From assembly GCF_023284065.1 (NCBI RefSeq), contig NZ_JAKIKP010000004.1:1-64000 (forward strand): a stretch of DNA of 64,000 bases, written 5' to 3'. The first letter of the stretch is position 1. Every line of letters starts with the position of its first letter. The position numbers were made by a program, and so were the translations under genes. The DNA is from Shewanella gaetbuli. Lineage in GTDB: Bacteria > Pseudomonadota > Gammaproteobacteria > Enterobacterales > Shewanellaceae. The notes under the pieces were generated by a model. The model had not been told where the DNA came from, did not search any database, and saw nothing but the letters and a program-made list of their open reading frames with translations. Below are positions 1-9,485 of the stretch, piece after piece.

Positions 1-3000
1 ATGCCCCAATAATTGCATCACCGTTAACAGACACAGTGACTGAAGATAACCTCAATGTTCACCAAATTAATTTGCTTGATGGTGCAACGGATGTTGATGG
101 TGATCAACTGATTATATCCAATATTGCATACCAAGTTGATGGCGGCGTTAAGGGAGCAACTGCACCGCTAGGCATGAGTTTGGGCGCTGATGGCCATAGC
201 ATTTTAGTTGATGCCACGGGTAAAGGGTTTCAGCATATTGCTGTGGGTGTAACTGAAAATATTACCGTTTCCTATACCATTTCTGATGGTCATGGTGGCA
301 GCGTACAACAAACAGCAACTATTGCGGTCACAGGCACTAATGACGCGCCAGTGGTGTCCAGTGAAGTACAACTTGCATCAGGCACTGAAGACACAAACAT
401 CACTCTCACTAAAGCCGCTTTGTTAGCCAATGCTACAGACATAGATGACAATGATGCGGGTCACCTTGATATTGCTAATTTAGTGGCCGATCATGGCACC
501 ATAGTTACCAACCAAGACGGCACTTTTACTTTTAGTCCTGATAAAGACTACAACGGCCAAGTGCATTTTACCTATGACGTAGTTGATGGAAATGGAGGTG
601 TATCGCATACAGGTGCAAGCACAAGCTTGGCTGCGGTAGGTGATGCAGCTGTGATTACAGAAGCGACAACAAGTAGCGTAACCGAGGATGGCAGTAACTC
701 AAGTCATTATAATGGCTATTTTTATGAATTAGCTTCAGGCTTACTGAACGTTGTTGACCCCGACAGCGGCGACAATAGATTCAGCTTTAGCACCTATGGT
801 GAAACGGCTATTCATGATCCATTTGGCGGCATTTTACACATAGATAGCTTAGGAATTTGGCGCTATAAGGTCAGTAATAGTGCTCTTCAATATCTTGCTG
901 AGGGACAAACTGAAGTCGTAAGTTATCGTGTACATAGCTACGACGGTACTGAGTATCAGCTGAATATTAACGTGGTGGGTAAAAATGACGCCCCAACCGT
1001 TAGTCATGTCACTTTAACAAACGGTGCAGAAGATACCATTTATCAAATGCATGCCAATCAGTTTGGTTTTACTGATGTCGATAGTGGCGACACTTTACAC
1101 TCAGTAACCTTAACTCAAATACCGCTTGCATCTGAGGGAAAATTTATACTGGACGGCCATGAGGTAACGGTCAACCAAGTGATTGATGTGGCTGACATTA
1201 GTAAATTACAATTTGTTCCTGTGAAGGACTTTAATGGTGATGTTCACTTTAGCTATACCGTAAATGATGGCCACACTGATTCAGCACCAGCAAGTTCAAC
1301 TCTGAATATTGCGCCAGTTAATGATATTACTGTCGTTACTTCTACACAGTCACAAACAACTGAAGATATAGCCGGTGGTCAGCTAATTACTAAAGCACAA
1401 CTGTTAGCAGGTGCAACGGATATTGATGGTGACACCCTAGATATTAGTGCCGTGCATGTTGATGCATCTGAGGGCACTATTACAGATAATCATAATGGCA
1501 CTTGGACTTTCAACCCAACCCATGACTTTAAAGGCAATGCGACTTTAAATTACAAAGTCACCGATGGTACGGCTGAAGTCGATAACCACATGACAGTGAC
1601 AGTTAGCCCTGTAACAGATACCGCACAAATCCAATTGAATATTAAAACAGAGCAAAACGTGATGACTTTTGCTAAAAATGATGCCGGTGCAGTGACTAAT
1701 AACGGTCATCTTCAAACCAATGGTGACATTACTAACTTAGCCGTTGAGTTTAACGTTATTGGTGGCCCTTCAGCGCCACCAGCAGGGCATAATGGTCCAA
1801 CATTTGTCAGTTATGCTACTTCACATAGCGATAATGAGTTTTATGTATGGAACCCCACAAATTTAACTATTCGAGTAGGTGGTCATGAATACCAAACAGG
1901 TGTGAGCGCTACTGACGGGCTGACTCATCGCTATAGTGTGCTATGGAGTTCTTCTACGGGTCATTTAGAGTTATTGGTTGATGGTACTTCAAAGTGGATT
2001 AACCCCACTCCTGCTGCCAAAGGTTATCATATCCCTGGCAATGGGGTATTGGCTGTTGGTAATGATCAAGATAACTATGCACTAGAAACAGGTAGTCGTA
2101 TCAACCATGGCTATAGTGTTAGTGATGCATTTAGTGGAGAAATGTTTAGTGCGACATTAGCCAATGCAGCCGTGACCGCTAAACAATTAGAGCATGCGCC
2201 TCTAGCCAGTGTGCTTGATAAAGATAACGGTTTGGTTATTGATATGCGTATGGATGCTCAAGGGCACTTTTTCGATACCACAGGCCATCATCAAATAACC
2301 CCCACAGCTAATATACATTCAACATCGACCTTAGTGGATACCTCTGTGGCGATTCCGAATGCGGATGCATTAATTCATTTAAATTTACAAGTTAGTGCGC
2401 CATCTGATGGTGATGATGTTATTACCAATACGCTAATTAATGGCTTATTAAAAGGGACGGTATTAGCTGATGGTCATGGGCACAGTCATACCGTGACTAG
2501 CATGACAGAAAACGTTAATGTTAATCACTGGAACTTAGCGACCCTTACAGCGCAATTGCCTGGTAATAATACCGATAATATTAACCTTGGAATATTGGTG
2601 GCAACGCAAGGCCCTGACGGCACAACTGCGATTAATAGCCATTACCAAAACATTATTCTCGACCCAACTAAGCCTGTGCCTAATGCCATGATAACCGGTG
2701 ACTTAACAGGCTCGACTGATGAAGTAACCGAGATAACAGGGCAATTGCAAGTTACCGATCCTGATGCCAACCAAGCACACTTTATTGCAGACGTATTACC
2801 TAGCACTCATGGTGAGTTTGTGATTACTGCTGATGGGCATTGGCATTATACCCCTAACCAAGTGGCTCAAACCTTAAATCATGGACAAAATGCCACCGAC
2901 ATTGTGACGGTTACCACATCCGACGGCACCAAACAGCAAATTAGTGTCACGCTTATTGGTAGTGATACTGCGCCCACAACAGTGACAACGGATCTTGGTA

Positions 3001-5957
3001 AAATAGAAACAGATGGCAGTAAAACTATTCAAGCATCCGATTTATTGAATAATGTTACTGACATTGATACTAGCGCAGCCAACTTATCTATTGTTTCTGG
3101 TTCATTAAATTCTGCCCATGGCACCATTACATCTAACCCAGATGGCAGCTTTACTTTTGTGCCCAATGCGGGATTTATTGGTAAAGATATAGACATTAAT
3201 TTTAAAGTGACCGACGGCCATAATGACGTTGATGCCAAGGCGATTATTGATATTAATCCTCCGTTAGCAATTACCAAGTTAGGTAATGATACTGGCGTGA
3301 GTGACCATGACTTTATTACCAGTGATGGCCATTTGGTGGTTTATGGCACTGGTGAGCCGGGTGCCAAAATAATTGGCTTGGGTGTACTTAGTGCGACCAA
3401 TACCACAGTAGATGAACACGGAAACTGGAAGCTGGATGTCAGTGGCATTGATCGAGCCGATGGTACATATTTATTGAAAATTGCTGAGCAGTCAGCAGGC
3501 GGCGGATTCAAGATGGTACAACACTCAGTTACCATAGATACTGCCAAGCCAACTATTACCATTAATCCTATATCGTCAGATGATTGGATTAATAACCAAG
3601 ATCATCAACAAGATTTAGTTATTGCAGGTAGCACTAGCCATATTATGGATGGCGTGCATGTTGATGTGGTTGTGGCGGGAGCACATTACACTGCAACAGT
3701 AAATAACAATCAATGGCAACTTACCATTCCTGCGGGCGATGTAAGCCAAATTACAGATAATAATTATCAAGTTCATGCAGAGGTTAGGTCTACAGCGACG
3801 GGAGATCTTGCATCCAATGAACGCCACTTAGTGGTTTCTGCGGATATGACAACCTTAACGCAAACCCATCAGGTAAAAGAAGACAGTGTTACTAATGCTT
3901 CTGGCAGCTTATTTGCCAGCGGAGCCAGTTATACAGTAATGAATACCGGTAGCATGCAAGGGAATTATGGTGACTTAACCATCAACCCAGACGGCACCTA
4001 TAACTACAGTTTACATAACCAAGCGTCTGAAATTCAGCAAATGACGCAAGGTGAAGTTCATGGTGATAACTTTTTAGTCAGCTATACCAATAATCATGGT
4101 GATATTAAACATGCTGTGGTGAATATCGGTATTCACGGCACCAATGACGCCCCAGTATTAACAGGTACATTTGAGTTATCACGTTCAATCACTACAGGTT
4201 TTATCACCCATGCTAAAGCCGATGGCTACATCGATATACACGATGTTGATACTGGTGACGCGCTTACCGTGGAGTATATTGACTCTGATGGCGATCATCA
4301 TTTACTTGATTTTAGCCCCGGAAAATCAAACACCATCGATGTGCATGGAATTGGGCATTTCAGCATTGGTTCTGATGGGCACTGGGATTTTGTATTTAGT
4401 AAAAGCGGCGTAGAGCGCGATATGCTAAATCAAGAAGTGAATGCAGGTAAAATACATACAGAAAGTATCACACTTGTTGTGACTGATTCTGCTGGAGAGT
4501 CAAGACAAGAAGACCTTACTATTCATATTGGTAAAGGACAAAGTGGAGCAGTCATTTTCGGATCTTCTGAGTCAGTGGTGAATGAAGATAGAGTAGGCCA
4601 TTCTCATGGTTCACTTGATTTATTAGTAGGTGATGTCAGGGTAGCCAGTGGGCTAACATGGGAAGTACAGCCTCATAGCGGGCCACAGTATGGTGATTTA
4701 ACCTTTAAACCAGATGGAAGCTGGGAATATCAATCACACAATAATGACCCAAGAGTACAGGCATTAGCTGATGGTGAACGGCTAGAAGAAATTATCAAAG
4801 TGACCGCAACAGACTCAAATGGTCATACGGCAGACCAAGAGATGAAATTGGTGATTATTGGTACAAATGATGTGCCTGTGGTGGGCCATATGATTTCTGA
4901 AACGGTAGCAGAAGATCACTTATTAACCCTAACCAAAGCGCAATTATTGGCAAATGTGACCGATGCCGATAGCAAAGATGTGCTTGATGTCAGTCAGTTA
5001 TCGCTGGATGGTAATGCCACTATTACTCAGCAAGGTGACCATTGGATTATTAACCCAGGGGTGAATTTTAATGGTGAGTTGCACTTACATTATACCGTGT
5101 CAGATGGTCACGTTGATGTGGATAATCAAATGTTTATTCATGTATCACCAGAAGCCGACAAGCCGACGTTAATATTCACTAAACATGTTAATGATTTATC
5201 TTCACCGTTAGATAACTTTGCCATTCATGGTAATGAAAATACCCCGTTAGCGCTGAATATTAATGTAGCCAGCCCTGATGCTAACGAAAGCCTAACGGTG
5301 GAAATATCAGGTTTACCACAAGGTGCGCAATTATCTGCTGGTACAGAGCATAATGGGGTGTGGACATTACAACAACATGAGCTGACAAACCTTAAGGTAA
5401 CACCTGCACAGGACTTTCATGGGCAGTTTGATATTGATGTAAAAGCCATATCCCATGACGGTAGTTCAACTGCCAGTATCAGCCACAGTATTACCGTTGA
5501 TGTAATACCGACAACCGCGAGTGATGCTGCTTTAAGCAGTCAAAATGATGAGCCAGATTCGGTAGTTGACAGCATCATTGATGTTGAAACTGTTGATGTT
5601 GATGTTGATGTGTTAAGCGCTTCGGTTGGTTTAACCGACGCGGCATCACCGGTTGATCATTACTTGCATATGGTCGGTTTAACTCACGAAGATATTACGC
5701 CACAAGCTGAAATACCAGCTATGGCAGGGTTACCGACAATGCATGAGTTAAGTAGTTCTGACCCAATGGCTGACATGTTAGATACTCAACAGGTTGATGT
5801 ATTTGATAATCCGTTAGATGATGAAAAGCAGCATCAACATCATGAGGTTGACCAACATCAATCAGATGACAATGCGCTAGAAAATCATGATGTTAATCAG
5901 CAAAATGATGATGACTTATTGCATCAAGCCTTAAATGATATGCATAATCAGATTTAG
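1..5957 (+). CDS. Giant cadherin-like/VCBS repeat surface protein, 5' end outside the window
   Basis: The reading frame is open from base 3 and has no start of its own, so the N-terminus is missing; at least 1984 residues are present. Repeats of about 100 residues end in linkers such as GTNDAPV, GKNDAPT and GTNDVPV (residues about 100, 315, 1368 and 1609 counted from base 36) and contain DxDxGD-type calcium-binding loops, as in cadherin-like and VCBS domains. Residues about 531-721 look like a LamG/pentraxin-type lectin fold (ending in a VGNDQDN and FSGEMFSATL pattern). Residues about 1080-1250 look like bacterial Ig-like domains. The last 140 residues are rich in Asp, His and Gln. No RTX nonapeptides (GGxGxDxLx) are visible, so a type I secretion signal is not demonstrated. 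The family is usually extracellular adhesin, acting in attachment or biofilm; that role is inferred. Confidence 0.85.
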   Translation, partial: APIIASPLTDTVTEDNLNVHQINLLDGATDVDGDQLIISNIAYQVDGGVKGATAPLGMSLGADGHSILVDATGKGFQHIAVGVTENITVSYTISDGHGGSVQQTATIAVTGTNDAPVVSSEVQLASGTEDTNITLTKAALLANATDIDDNDAGHLDIANLVADHGTIVTNQDGTFTFSPDKDYNGQVHFTYDVVDGNGGVSHTGASTSLAAVGDAAVITEATTSSVTEDGSNSSHYNGYFYELASGLLNVVDPDSGDNRFSFSTYGETAIHDPFGGILHIDSLGIWRYKVSNSALQYLAEGQTEVVSYRVHSYDGTEYQLNINVVGKNDAPTVSHVTLTNGAEDTIYQMHANQFGFTDVDSGDTLHSVTLTQIPLASEGKFILDGHEVTVNQVIDVADISKLQFVPVKDFNGDVHFSYTVNDGHTDSAPASSTLNIAPVNDITVVTSTQSQTTEDIAGGQLITKAQLLAGATDIDGDTLDISAVHVDASEGTITDNHNGTWTFNPTHDFKGNATLNYKVTDGTAEVDNHMTVTVSPVTDTAQIQLNIKTEQNVMTFAKNDAGAVTNNGHLQTNGDITNLAVEFNVIGGPSAPPAGHNGPTFVSYATSHSDNEFYVWNPTNLTIRVGGHEYQTGVSATDGLTHRYSVLWSSSTGHLELLVDGTSKWINPTPAAKGYHIPGNGVLAVGNDQDNYALETGSRINHGYSVSDAFSGEMFSATLANAAVTAKQLEHAPLASVLDKDNGLVIDMRMDAQGHFFDTTGHHQITPTANIHSTSTLVDTSVAIPNADALIHLNLQVSAPSDGDDVITNTLINGLLKGTVLADGHGHSHTVTSMTENVNVNHWNLATLTAQLPGNNTDNINLGILVATQGPDGTTAINSHYQNIILDPTKPVPNAMITGDLTGSTDEVTEITGQLQVTDPDANQAHFIADVLPSTHGEFVITADGHWHYTPNQVAQTLNHGQNATDIVTVTTSDGTKQQISVTLIGSDTAPTTVTTDLGKIETDGSKTIQASDLLNNVTDIDTSAANLSIVSGSLNSAHGTITSNPDGSFTFVPNAGFIGKDIDINFKVTDGHNDVDAKAIIDINPPLAITKLGNDTGVSDHDFITSDGHLVVYGTGEPGAKIIGLGVLSATNTTVDEHGNWKLDVSGIDRADGTYLLKIAEQSAGGGFKMVQHSVTIDTAKPTITINPISSDDWINNQDHQQDLVIAGSTSHIMDGVHVDVVVAGAHYTATVNNNQWQLTIPAGDVSQITDNNYQVHAEVRSTATGDLASNERHLVVSADMTTLTQTHQVKEDSVTNASGSLFASGASYTVMNTGSMQGNYGDLTINPDGTYNYSLHNQASEIQQMTQGEVHGDNFLVSYTNNHGDIKHAVVNIGIHGTNDAPVLTGTFELSRSITTGFITHAKADGYIDIHDVDTGDALTVEYIDSDGDHHLLDFSPGKSNTIDVHGIGHFSIGSDGHWDFVFSKSGVERDMLNQEVNAGKIHTESITLVVTDSAGESRQEDLTIHIGKGQSGAVIFGSSESVVNEDRVGHSHGSLDLLVGDVRVASGLTWEVQPHSGPQYGDLTFKPDGSWEYQSHNNDPRVQALADGERLEEIIKVTATDSNGHTADQEMKLVIIGTNDVPVVGHMISETVAEDHLLTLTKAQLLANVTDADSKDVLDVSQLSLDGNATITQQGDHWIINPGVNFNGELHLHYTVSDGHVDVDNQMFIHVSPEADKPTLIFTKHVNDLSSPLDNFAIHGNENTPLALNINVASPDANESLTVEISGLPQGAQLSAGTEHNGVWTLQQHELTNLKVTPAQDFHGQFDIDVKAISHDGSSTASISHSITVDVIPTTASDAALSSQNDEPDSVVDSIIDVETVDVDVDVLSASVGLTDAASPVDHYLHMVGLTHEDITPQAEIPAMAGLPTMHELSSSDPMADMLDTQQVDVFDNPLDDEKQHQHHEVDQHQSDDNALENHDVNQQNDDDLLHQALNDMHNQI

Positions 5958-5989
5958 GGTTTTTATGCAGTACATGTAGCAGGTACATA

Positions 5990-6018
5990 AAAATCCCCAC
6001 ATTAATGTGGGGATTTTT
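5990..6018. terminator. Bidirectional intrinsic terminator
   Basis: An 11-bp perfect stem (AAAATCCCCAC / GTGGGGATTTT) with a 6-nt loop and a T run lies 32 bp after the adhesin stop. It also has T residues in the other direction, so it can serve the convergent kinase-like gene. Confidence 0.9.
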
Positions 6019-6065
6019 ATAATATCAAATAGAAACCGCTAGCATAATGATATGTCTTTCATTAC

Positions 6066-6641
6066 TTACTTGAAAATCTTGTCTCTTAATGGTTTAAGTT
6101 TTTGCAGTACATTTCTAATCGCGTTAGCAATATTGAGTAATTTCTTTTCTTTAACTGTCAATGAGTCTGGCTGAAACTGGTTTATTAATCGAATTAAATG
6201 ATACAAGCTGACCCATTTTGCGACATACCAAAATGGAGTAGAAGCGAACGATTTTATACTGACCCTTTCAAAATCGACCATATGAAGAGTCCCATTATCA
6301 TCCACTATTAAATCACGTATGGGAATCGCATGTCTTGCTATGCCCGATAACAACATAGAGTCGACTAATGTACGCAATTGTAAAGCTTGAACCGCTGACA
6401 GTGACTCTGGTCTGGTTCCTGGTAGTTTAGACATGACAATTTGCTTGATATCATCATTGGTACTAATTAGCTCAGGAAAGCCTGATTTACCTGATAACAT
6501 TTGTAATGAGCTTTTTTCTCTTAAGTAACGTTTTTTCGAATGACTCGATTGCTTAAACGTTTTAATCACTTGTGTGTCAGTGATTTCAACCCGCATTTTG
6601 CTGGTTTCATAAATTCCATTTATGATAACTTTTTCAGTCAA
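6066..6641 (-). CDS. Small protein-kinase-fold protein (Kdo/RIO kinase-like)
   Basis: This 191-residue protein has the layout of a minimal lipopolysaccharide/RIO-type kinase. A basic N-terminal half is followed by IRDLIVDDNGTLHMVDFE at residues about 107-124, which resembles a catalytic loop (HxDL...N) and metal-binding DFE. The usual HGD is degenerate: His is six residues before Arg-Asp. A glycine-rich loop is not obvious, so it may be an atypical or inactive kinase. It is convergent with the giant adhesin and divergent from the GntR regulator, with no operon partners. Substrate is unknown; sugar phosphorylation of LPS and protein phosphorylation are both possible for the fold. Confidence 0.6.
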   Translation of the reverse strand: MTEKVIINGIYETSKMRVEITDTQVIKTFKQSSHSKKRYLREKSSLQMLSGKSGFPELISTNDDIKQIVMSKLPGTRPESLSAVQALQLRTLVDSMLLSGIARHAIPIRDLIVDDNGTLHMVDFERVSIKSFASTPFWYVAKWVSLYHLIRLINQFQPDSLTVKEKKLLNIANAIRNVLQKLKPLRDKIFK

Positions 6642-6885
6642 TTTTATATCCTTAAGCGGGAGACTGTTAAATATCCTTAACCTTCATCATTATACTTAGG
6701 TTAATATAATGCTATGAAATAACAATATTAAAATATAATATTTTTGCCGCAAGTTCCAATTATCAGAATAGATGTTTTAGCGATTATTGGTTGGCAATAG
6801 GTCACTTATAAGATATCTGTTGCCAGAATAATAGTAACTGGTACTATAATGAGTTTGTAATTTAACGTTTTTTTAAGGGTTTGGT

Positions 6886-7626
6886 ATGAGTAATCGCCGT
6901 CTGTTTTGGCATATTGTTGATCAAATAGAAGTGTCAATTAACAATGGTGAATATCCTGCAGGGAGTCGTTTGCCTCCAGAACGTGAACTTGCTGAGAAAT
7001 TTAAAGTGAGTCGACCCACTATCCGAGAAGCTATTATTGCATTAGAAGTGCGCAATAAAGTTGAAGTGAAAACCGGTTCAGGTGTTTATGTTCTTAAAGA
7101 TAAACAAGCCGCCAAGCTGAAACATGAAGTCAATGCATTTGAAGTGACTCAAGCTCGTGCATTGTTTGAAGGTGAGGTGGCAGCAATGGCGGCTAAAACC
7201 ATTACCGACGCTGAACTTGAAAGGCTAGAGCAGACATTGATCGCAATGGAAAATAATCAAGATGTTGAAAAGGCTGATCGAGAATTCCATTACATTATTG
7301 TTAATGCTACCCGCAACGCAGCAATGATCCAGTCAGTTGAAAATTTATGGGCGTTACGTTCTTCAACTCCTGAAATCGTTCAAGATTATAATCGAGTGTG
7401 TAATAAAGATAATGACAAAACAATTGCAGAGCACAGAGCGATTTATGAGGCATTAAAAGCTCATGATACCGTAGAAGCAAGAAGTGCAATGCATGTGCAT
7501 TTTAATCGACTGATTAATTCATTGTTTGATGCGACAGAAGCTAGCGCTTTAGAAGAGATTAAACGCAAGAATGATGAAATACGTGGTAAATACTCTCTAG
7601 ATACTATTTTAAAATCAGTCGGTTAA
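6886..7626 (+). CDS. FCD-domain GntR transcriptional regulator (UxuR/ExuR-like)
   Basis: A 246-residue FadR-subfamily regulator. Residues 1-75 form the GntR winged helix (GSRLPPERELAEKFKVSRPT, then IREAIIALEVRNKVEVKTGSG). Residues about 85-230 form the FCD ligand domain, with the metal-ligand pattern Asp-x3-His (DREFHYII), EHRAIYEAL and HVHFNR. It resembles E. coli UxuR/ExuR, which sense hexuronates. The half-site TTGGTA at 6881-6886 touches the start codon. Full palindromes TTGGTA-N-TACCAA are present near the receptor and reductase genes that follow, so these are its probable targets. The ligand is inferred to be a uronate or related sugar acid; alginate breakdown in marine gammaproteobacteria uses such a regulator. 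Confidence 0.88.
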   Translation: MSNRRLFWHIVDQIEVSINNGEYPAGSRLPPERELAEKFKVSRPTIREAIIALEVRNKVEVKTGSGVYVLKDKQAAKLKHEVNAFEVTQARALFEGEVAAMAAKTITDAELERLEQTLIAMENNQDVEKADREFHYIIVNATRNAAMIQSVENLWALRSSTPEIVQDYNRVCNKDNDKTIAEHRAIYEALKAHDTVEARSAMHVHFNRLINSLFDATEASALEEIKRKNDEIRGKYSLDTILKSVG

Positions 7627-7708
7627 TTTTACGATGTTAAAATAGTTCACTCGCAATTGCCGTCCTTGGCATGCGAGGTAAATTCCATTTTTTGCTGTAT
7701 TTTTATAA

Positions 7709-7729
7709 ATCGCTCCCTAAAGGAGCGAT
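7709..7729. terminator. Probable terminator hairpin between convergent genes
   Basis: The 8-bp stem ATCGCTCC / GGAGCGAT with a 5-nt loop lies between the GntR gene stop and the reductase stop. The T tracts on either side are interrupted, so termination strength is uncertain. Confidence 0.6.
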
Positions 7730-7733
7730 ATTA

Positions 7734-8615
7734 TTACTTCTCTAATTTAGTGAAGTAATCAAAAATAACAGGTACGTCGTTTTGACCTAAACCTGCATCA
7801 ACTGCAGCTTGTAAGCTTTTAGAAGTGCCTTCAGCAATTAAAGATTGAGTCCCTAAGTCTTCAACCATTTGTACAAAGTAACCTAGGTCTTTGTTTGCGT
7901 TAGCAACAGAGAAACCTAATTTTTCTTCGCCATCTACAGCGTAGAATTTACAGAACTGCATAAATGGTGAGTTAGATGGGCCAGCTGACATGATGTCAAA
8001 TAATTGCTGACCATCAACGCCTGCAAGTTTTGCAACAGCAAAAGCTTGAGACATAGCAGTAACAGTGGTCATACCCATGAAGTTGTTGATAAGCTTAGTC
8101 GTGTGACCAGCACCTAACTTACCTAGGTAGAATACGTTTTCACCTTGCTCTTCAAGTAAAGGCTTAACTTTGTTGAACGTAGCTTCATCACCCGCAGCCA
8201 TGATGTTTAATAAACCATCTTTAGCGTGAGCTGGAGTACGACCTAAAGGAGCATCAATCATGCCACAGCCTTTTTCAGCAAGTGCTCCGCCGATTTTGAT
8301 AGTAGAAGCTGGGATAGAAGTACCGAAGTCAATTAACGTACTGCCTTCTTTAATACCTGCTAATACGCCATCTTCGCCATAAACGATTTTTTCAACAACT
8401 GCAGAAGTTGTTAAACAAAATTCAACGATGTCAGAAGCTGCAGCTAATTCTTTAGCAGAAGTAAACTGTGTCGCGTTGCCACGGGCAAGAACAGCATCAA
8501 CAGCGTCTTGGTTTAGATCCATAACGTTAACTTGGAAGCCACGTTTTTGTAGGTTTTCAACCATGTTGCCGCCCATAAGGCCTAGGCCGATGAAACCGAT
8601 TACCGGTTTAGTCAT
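7734..8615 (-). CDS. NAD(P)-dependent beta-hydroxyacid dehydrogenase (3-hydroxyisobutyrate dehydrogenase family)
   Basis: This 293-residue protein has the full family signature. The Rossmann loop is FIGLGLMGGNM at residues 8-18. The substrate motif appears as DAPLGRTPAHAKDG at about 120-133. The catalytic lysine lies in GAGHTTKLINNF at about 167-178. The C-terminal helical domain is complete. Family members reduce tartronate semialdehyde, sulfolactaldehyde, succinate semialdehyde or the alginate product 4-deoxy-5-hexoseulose uronate (DehR). Its neighbours, a UxuR-like regulator and a TonB receptor, favour the uronate type, but sequence reading cannot decide the substrate. A strong ribosome site (AGGAG) precedes the ATG. 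Convergent with the regulator. Confidence 0.88.
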   Translation of the reverse strand: MTKPVIGFIGLGLMGGNMVENLQKRGFQVNVMDLNQDAVDAVLARGNATQFTSAKELAAASDIVEFCLTTSAVVEKIVYGEDGVLAGIKEGSTLIDFGTSIPASTIKIGGALAEKGCGMIDAPLGRTPAHAKDGLLNIMAAGDEATFNKVKPLLEEQGENVFYLGKLGAGHTTKLINNFMGMTTVTAMSQAFAVAKLAGVDGQQLFDIMSAGPSNSPFMQFCKFYAVDGEEKLGFSVANANKDLGYFVQMVEDLGTQSLIAEGTSKSLQAAVDAGLGQNDVPVIFDYFTKLEK

Positions 8616-9440
8616 ATCTAACTCCTAAATATATTAGTGTATGCATATTTGAATTCATAACAGCTTAAAATGGTGCAAGCTGCTGATGTTTAAAACTGAT
8701 CTGAATCGTTAAATATGATGTGTTTGCTATTGGCAATTTTAGCTCAATTGAAGCTTAACTCAGTTCAACATAGCTATGCTAAAAACAACTTAATCAATTT
8801 TAACTTTGTGTTATTTATAATACAAAATAGTAGTGAATAGTCAGGGTCTTGTCAACCAATTACTCGTATTTGGCTATACCAAAAAGGTAATTGGTAAGTA
8901 TAATTTTCTAGAAGGTGATTTAGCTTAAACTTTTGCTAATTGTGTGATGTTTAAAGGTAGGGTTTCGGGTTTTCTTAACGGTTATCTTAAAGAGGTTTTG
9001 TTATTGCTTAATAAACTTAGCAAAAAATTAAAACCGTATAAAACTGATGTTTATTTAGCTAAGTAATTGTTATGTAATGTCTTGGCGTTGATTTCTTCAA
9101 GTCGGTTAAATACAAGGTAAAAAATTAACTGACATATTTATAGTGATAAAGTTGTCAGCTTAACTTGTGGCATTAGGGGGAAGTTATAAACCTAAAATAA
9201 CCATGGTTAATTATATCAGTGTTGCTATGTCTATTAAAAAATACGACAAAAACCGTGATTATAGTGTTGTCACTAAATTGAATATCTTAAAAATAAACAG
9301 GTCAAATTCAGACTATTAGTCATACTAATTAACATTGCAATAATGAGTTGTTTGTCTACTTTAGTGGTTCACTTCACAATCTTTATACATTCATTTTGCT
9401 GTGACTTTTCAATAAGGAACCGTGTAGTTGGCGGCAAACA
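8616..9440. other. Long AT-rich intergenic region with one operator cluster
   Basis: About 825 bases hold no plausible gene on either strand. The only structure I can support is the compound palindrome at 8855-8895. The rest is AT-rich with scattered stops in all frames. The reductase promoter must lie here, reading leftwards. Confidence 0.6.
8855..8895. promoter_or_regulatory. Compound palindrome, probable GntR-family operator
   Basis: The centre at 8870-8882 reads TTGGCTATACCAA, matching TTGGTA-N-TACCAA at 11 of 13 positions. It is flanked by perfect 9-bp inverted arms ACCAATTAC (8855-8863) and GTAATTGGT (8887-8895) with almost the same centre. It lies about 255 bp upstream of the reductase start. 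The match to the palindromes near the TonB receptor suggests one shared regulator. Confidence 0.5.
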
Positions 9441-9470
9441 AAAAAAGCCTATCTAAAGATAGGCTTTTAT
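9441..9470 (-). terminator. Intrinsic terminator of the TonB receptor gene
   Basis: The stem AAAAGCCTATC / GATAGGCTTTT with a 4-nt loop lies 16 bp beyond the receptor stop codon. It is followed by T residues on the minus strand. Confidence 0.85.
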
Positions 9471-9485
9471 TTAGGGCATTAGTGT

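Noticed and set aside
3029..3827. Minus-strand frames within the giant adhesin
   Set aside because: Stop-poor repeats in the coding strand create antisense frames; no independent signals.
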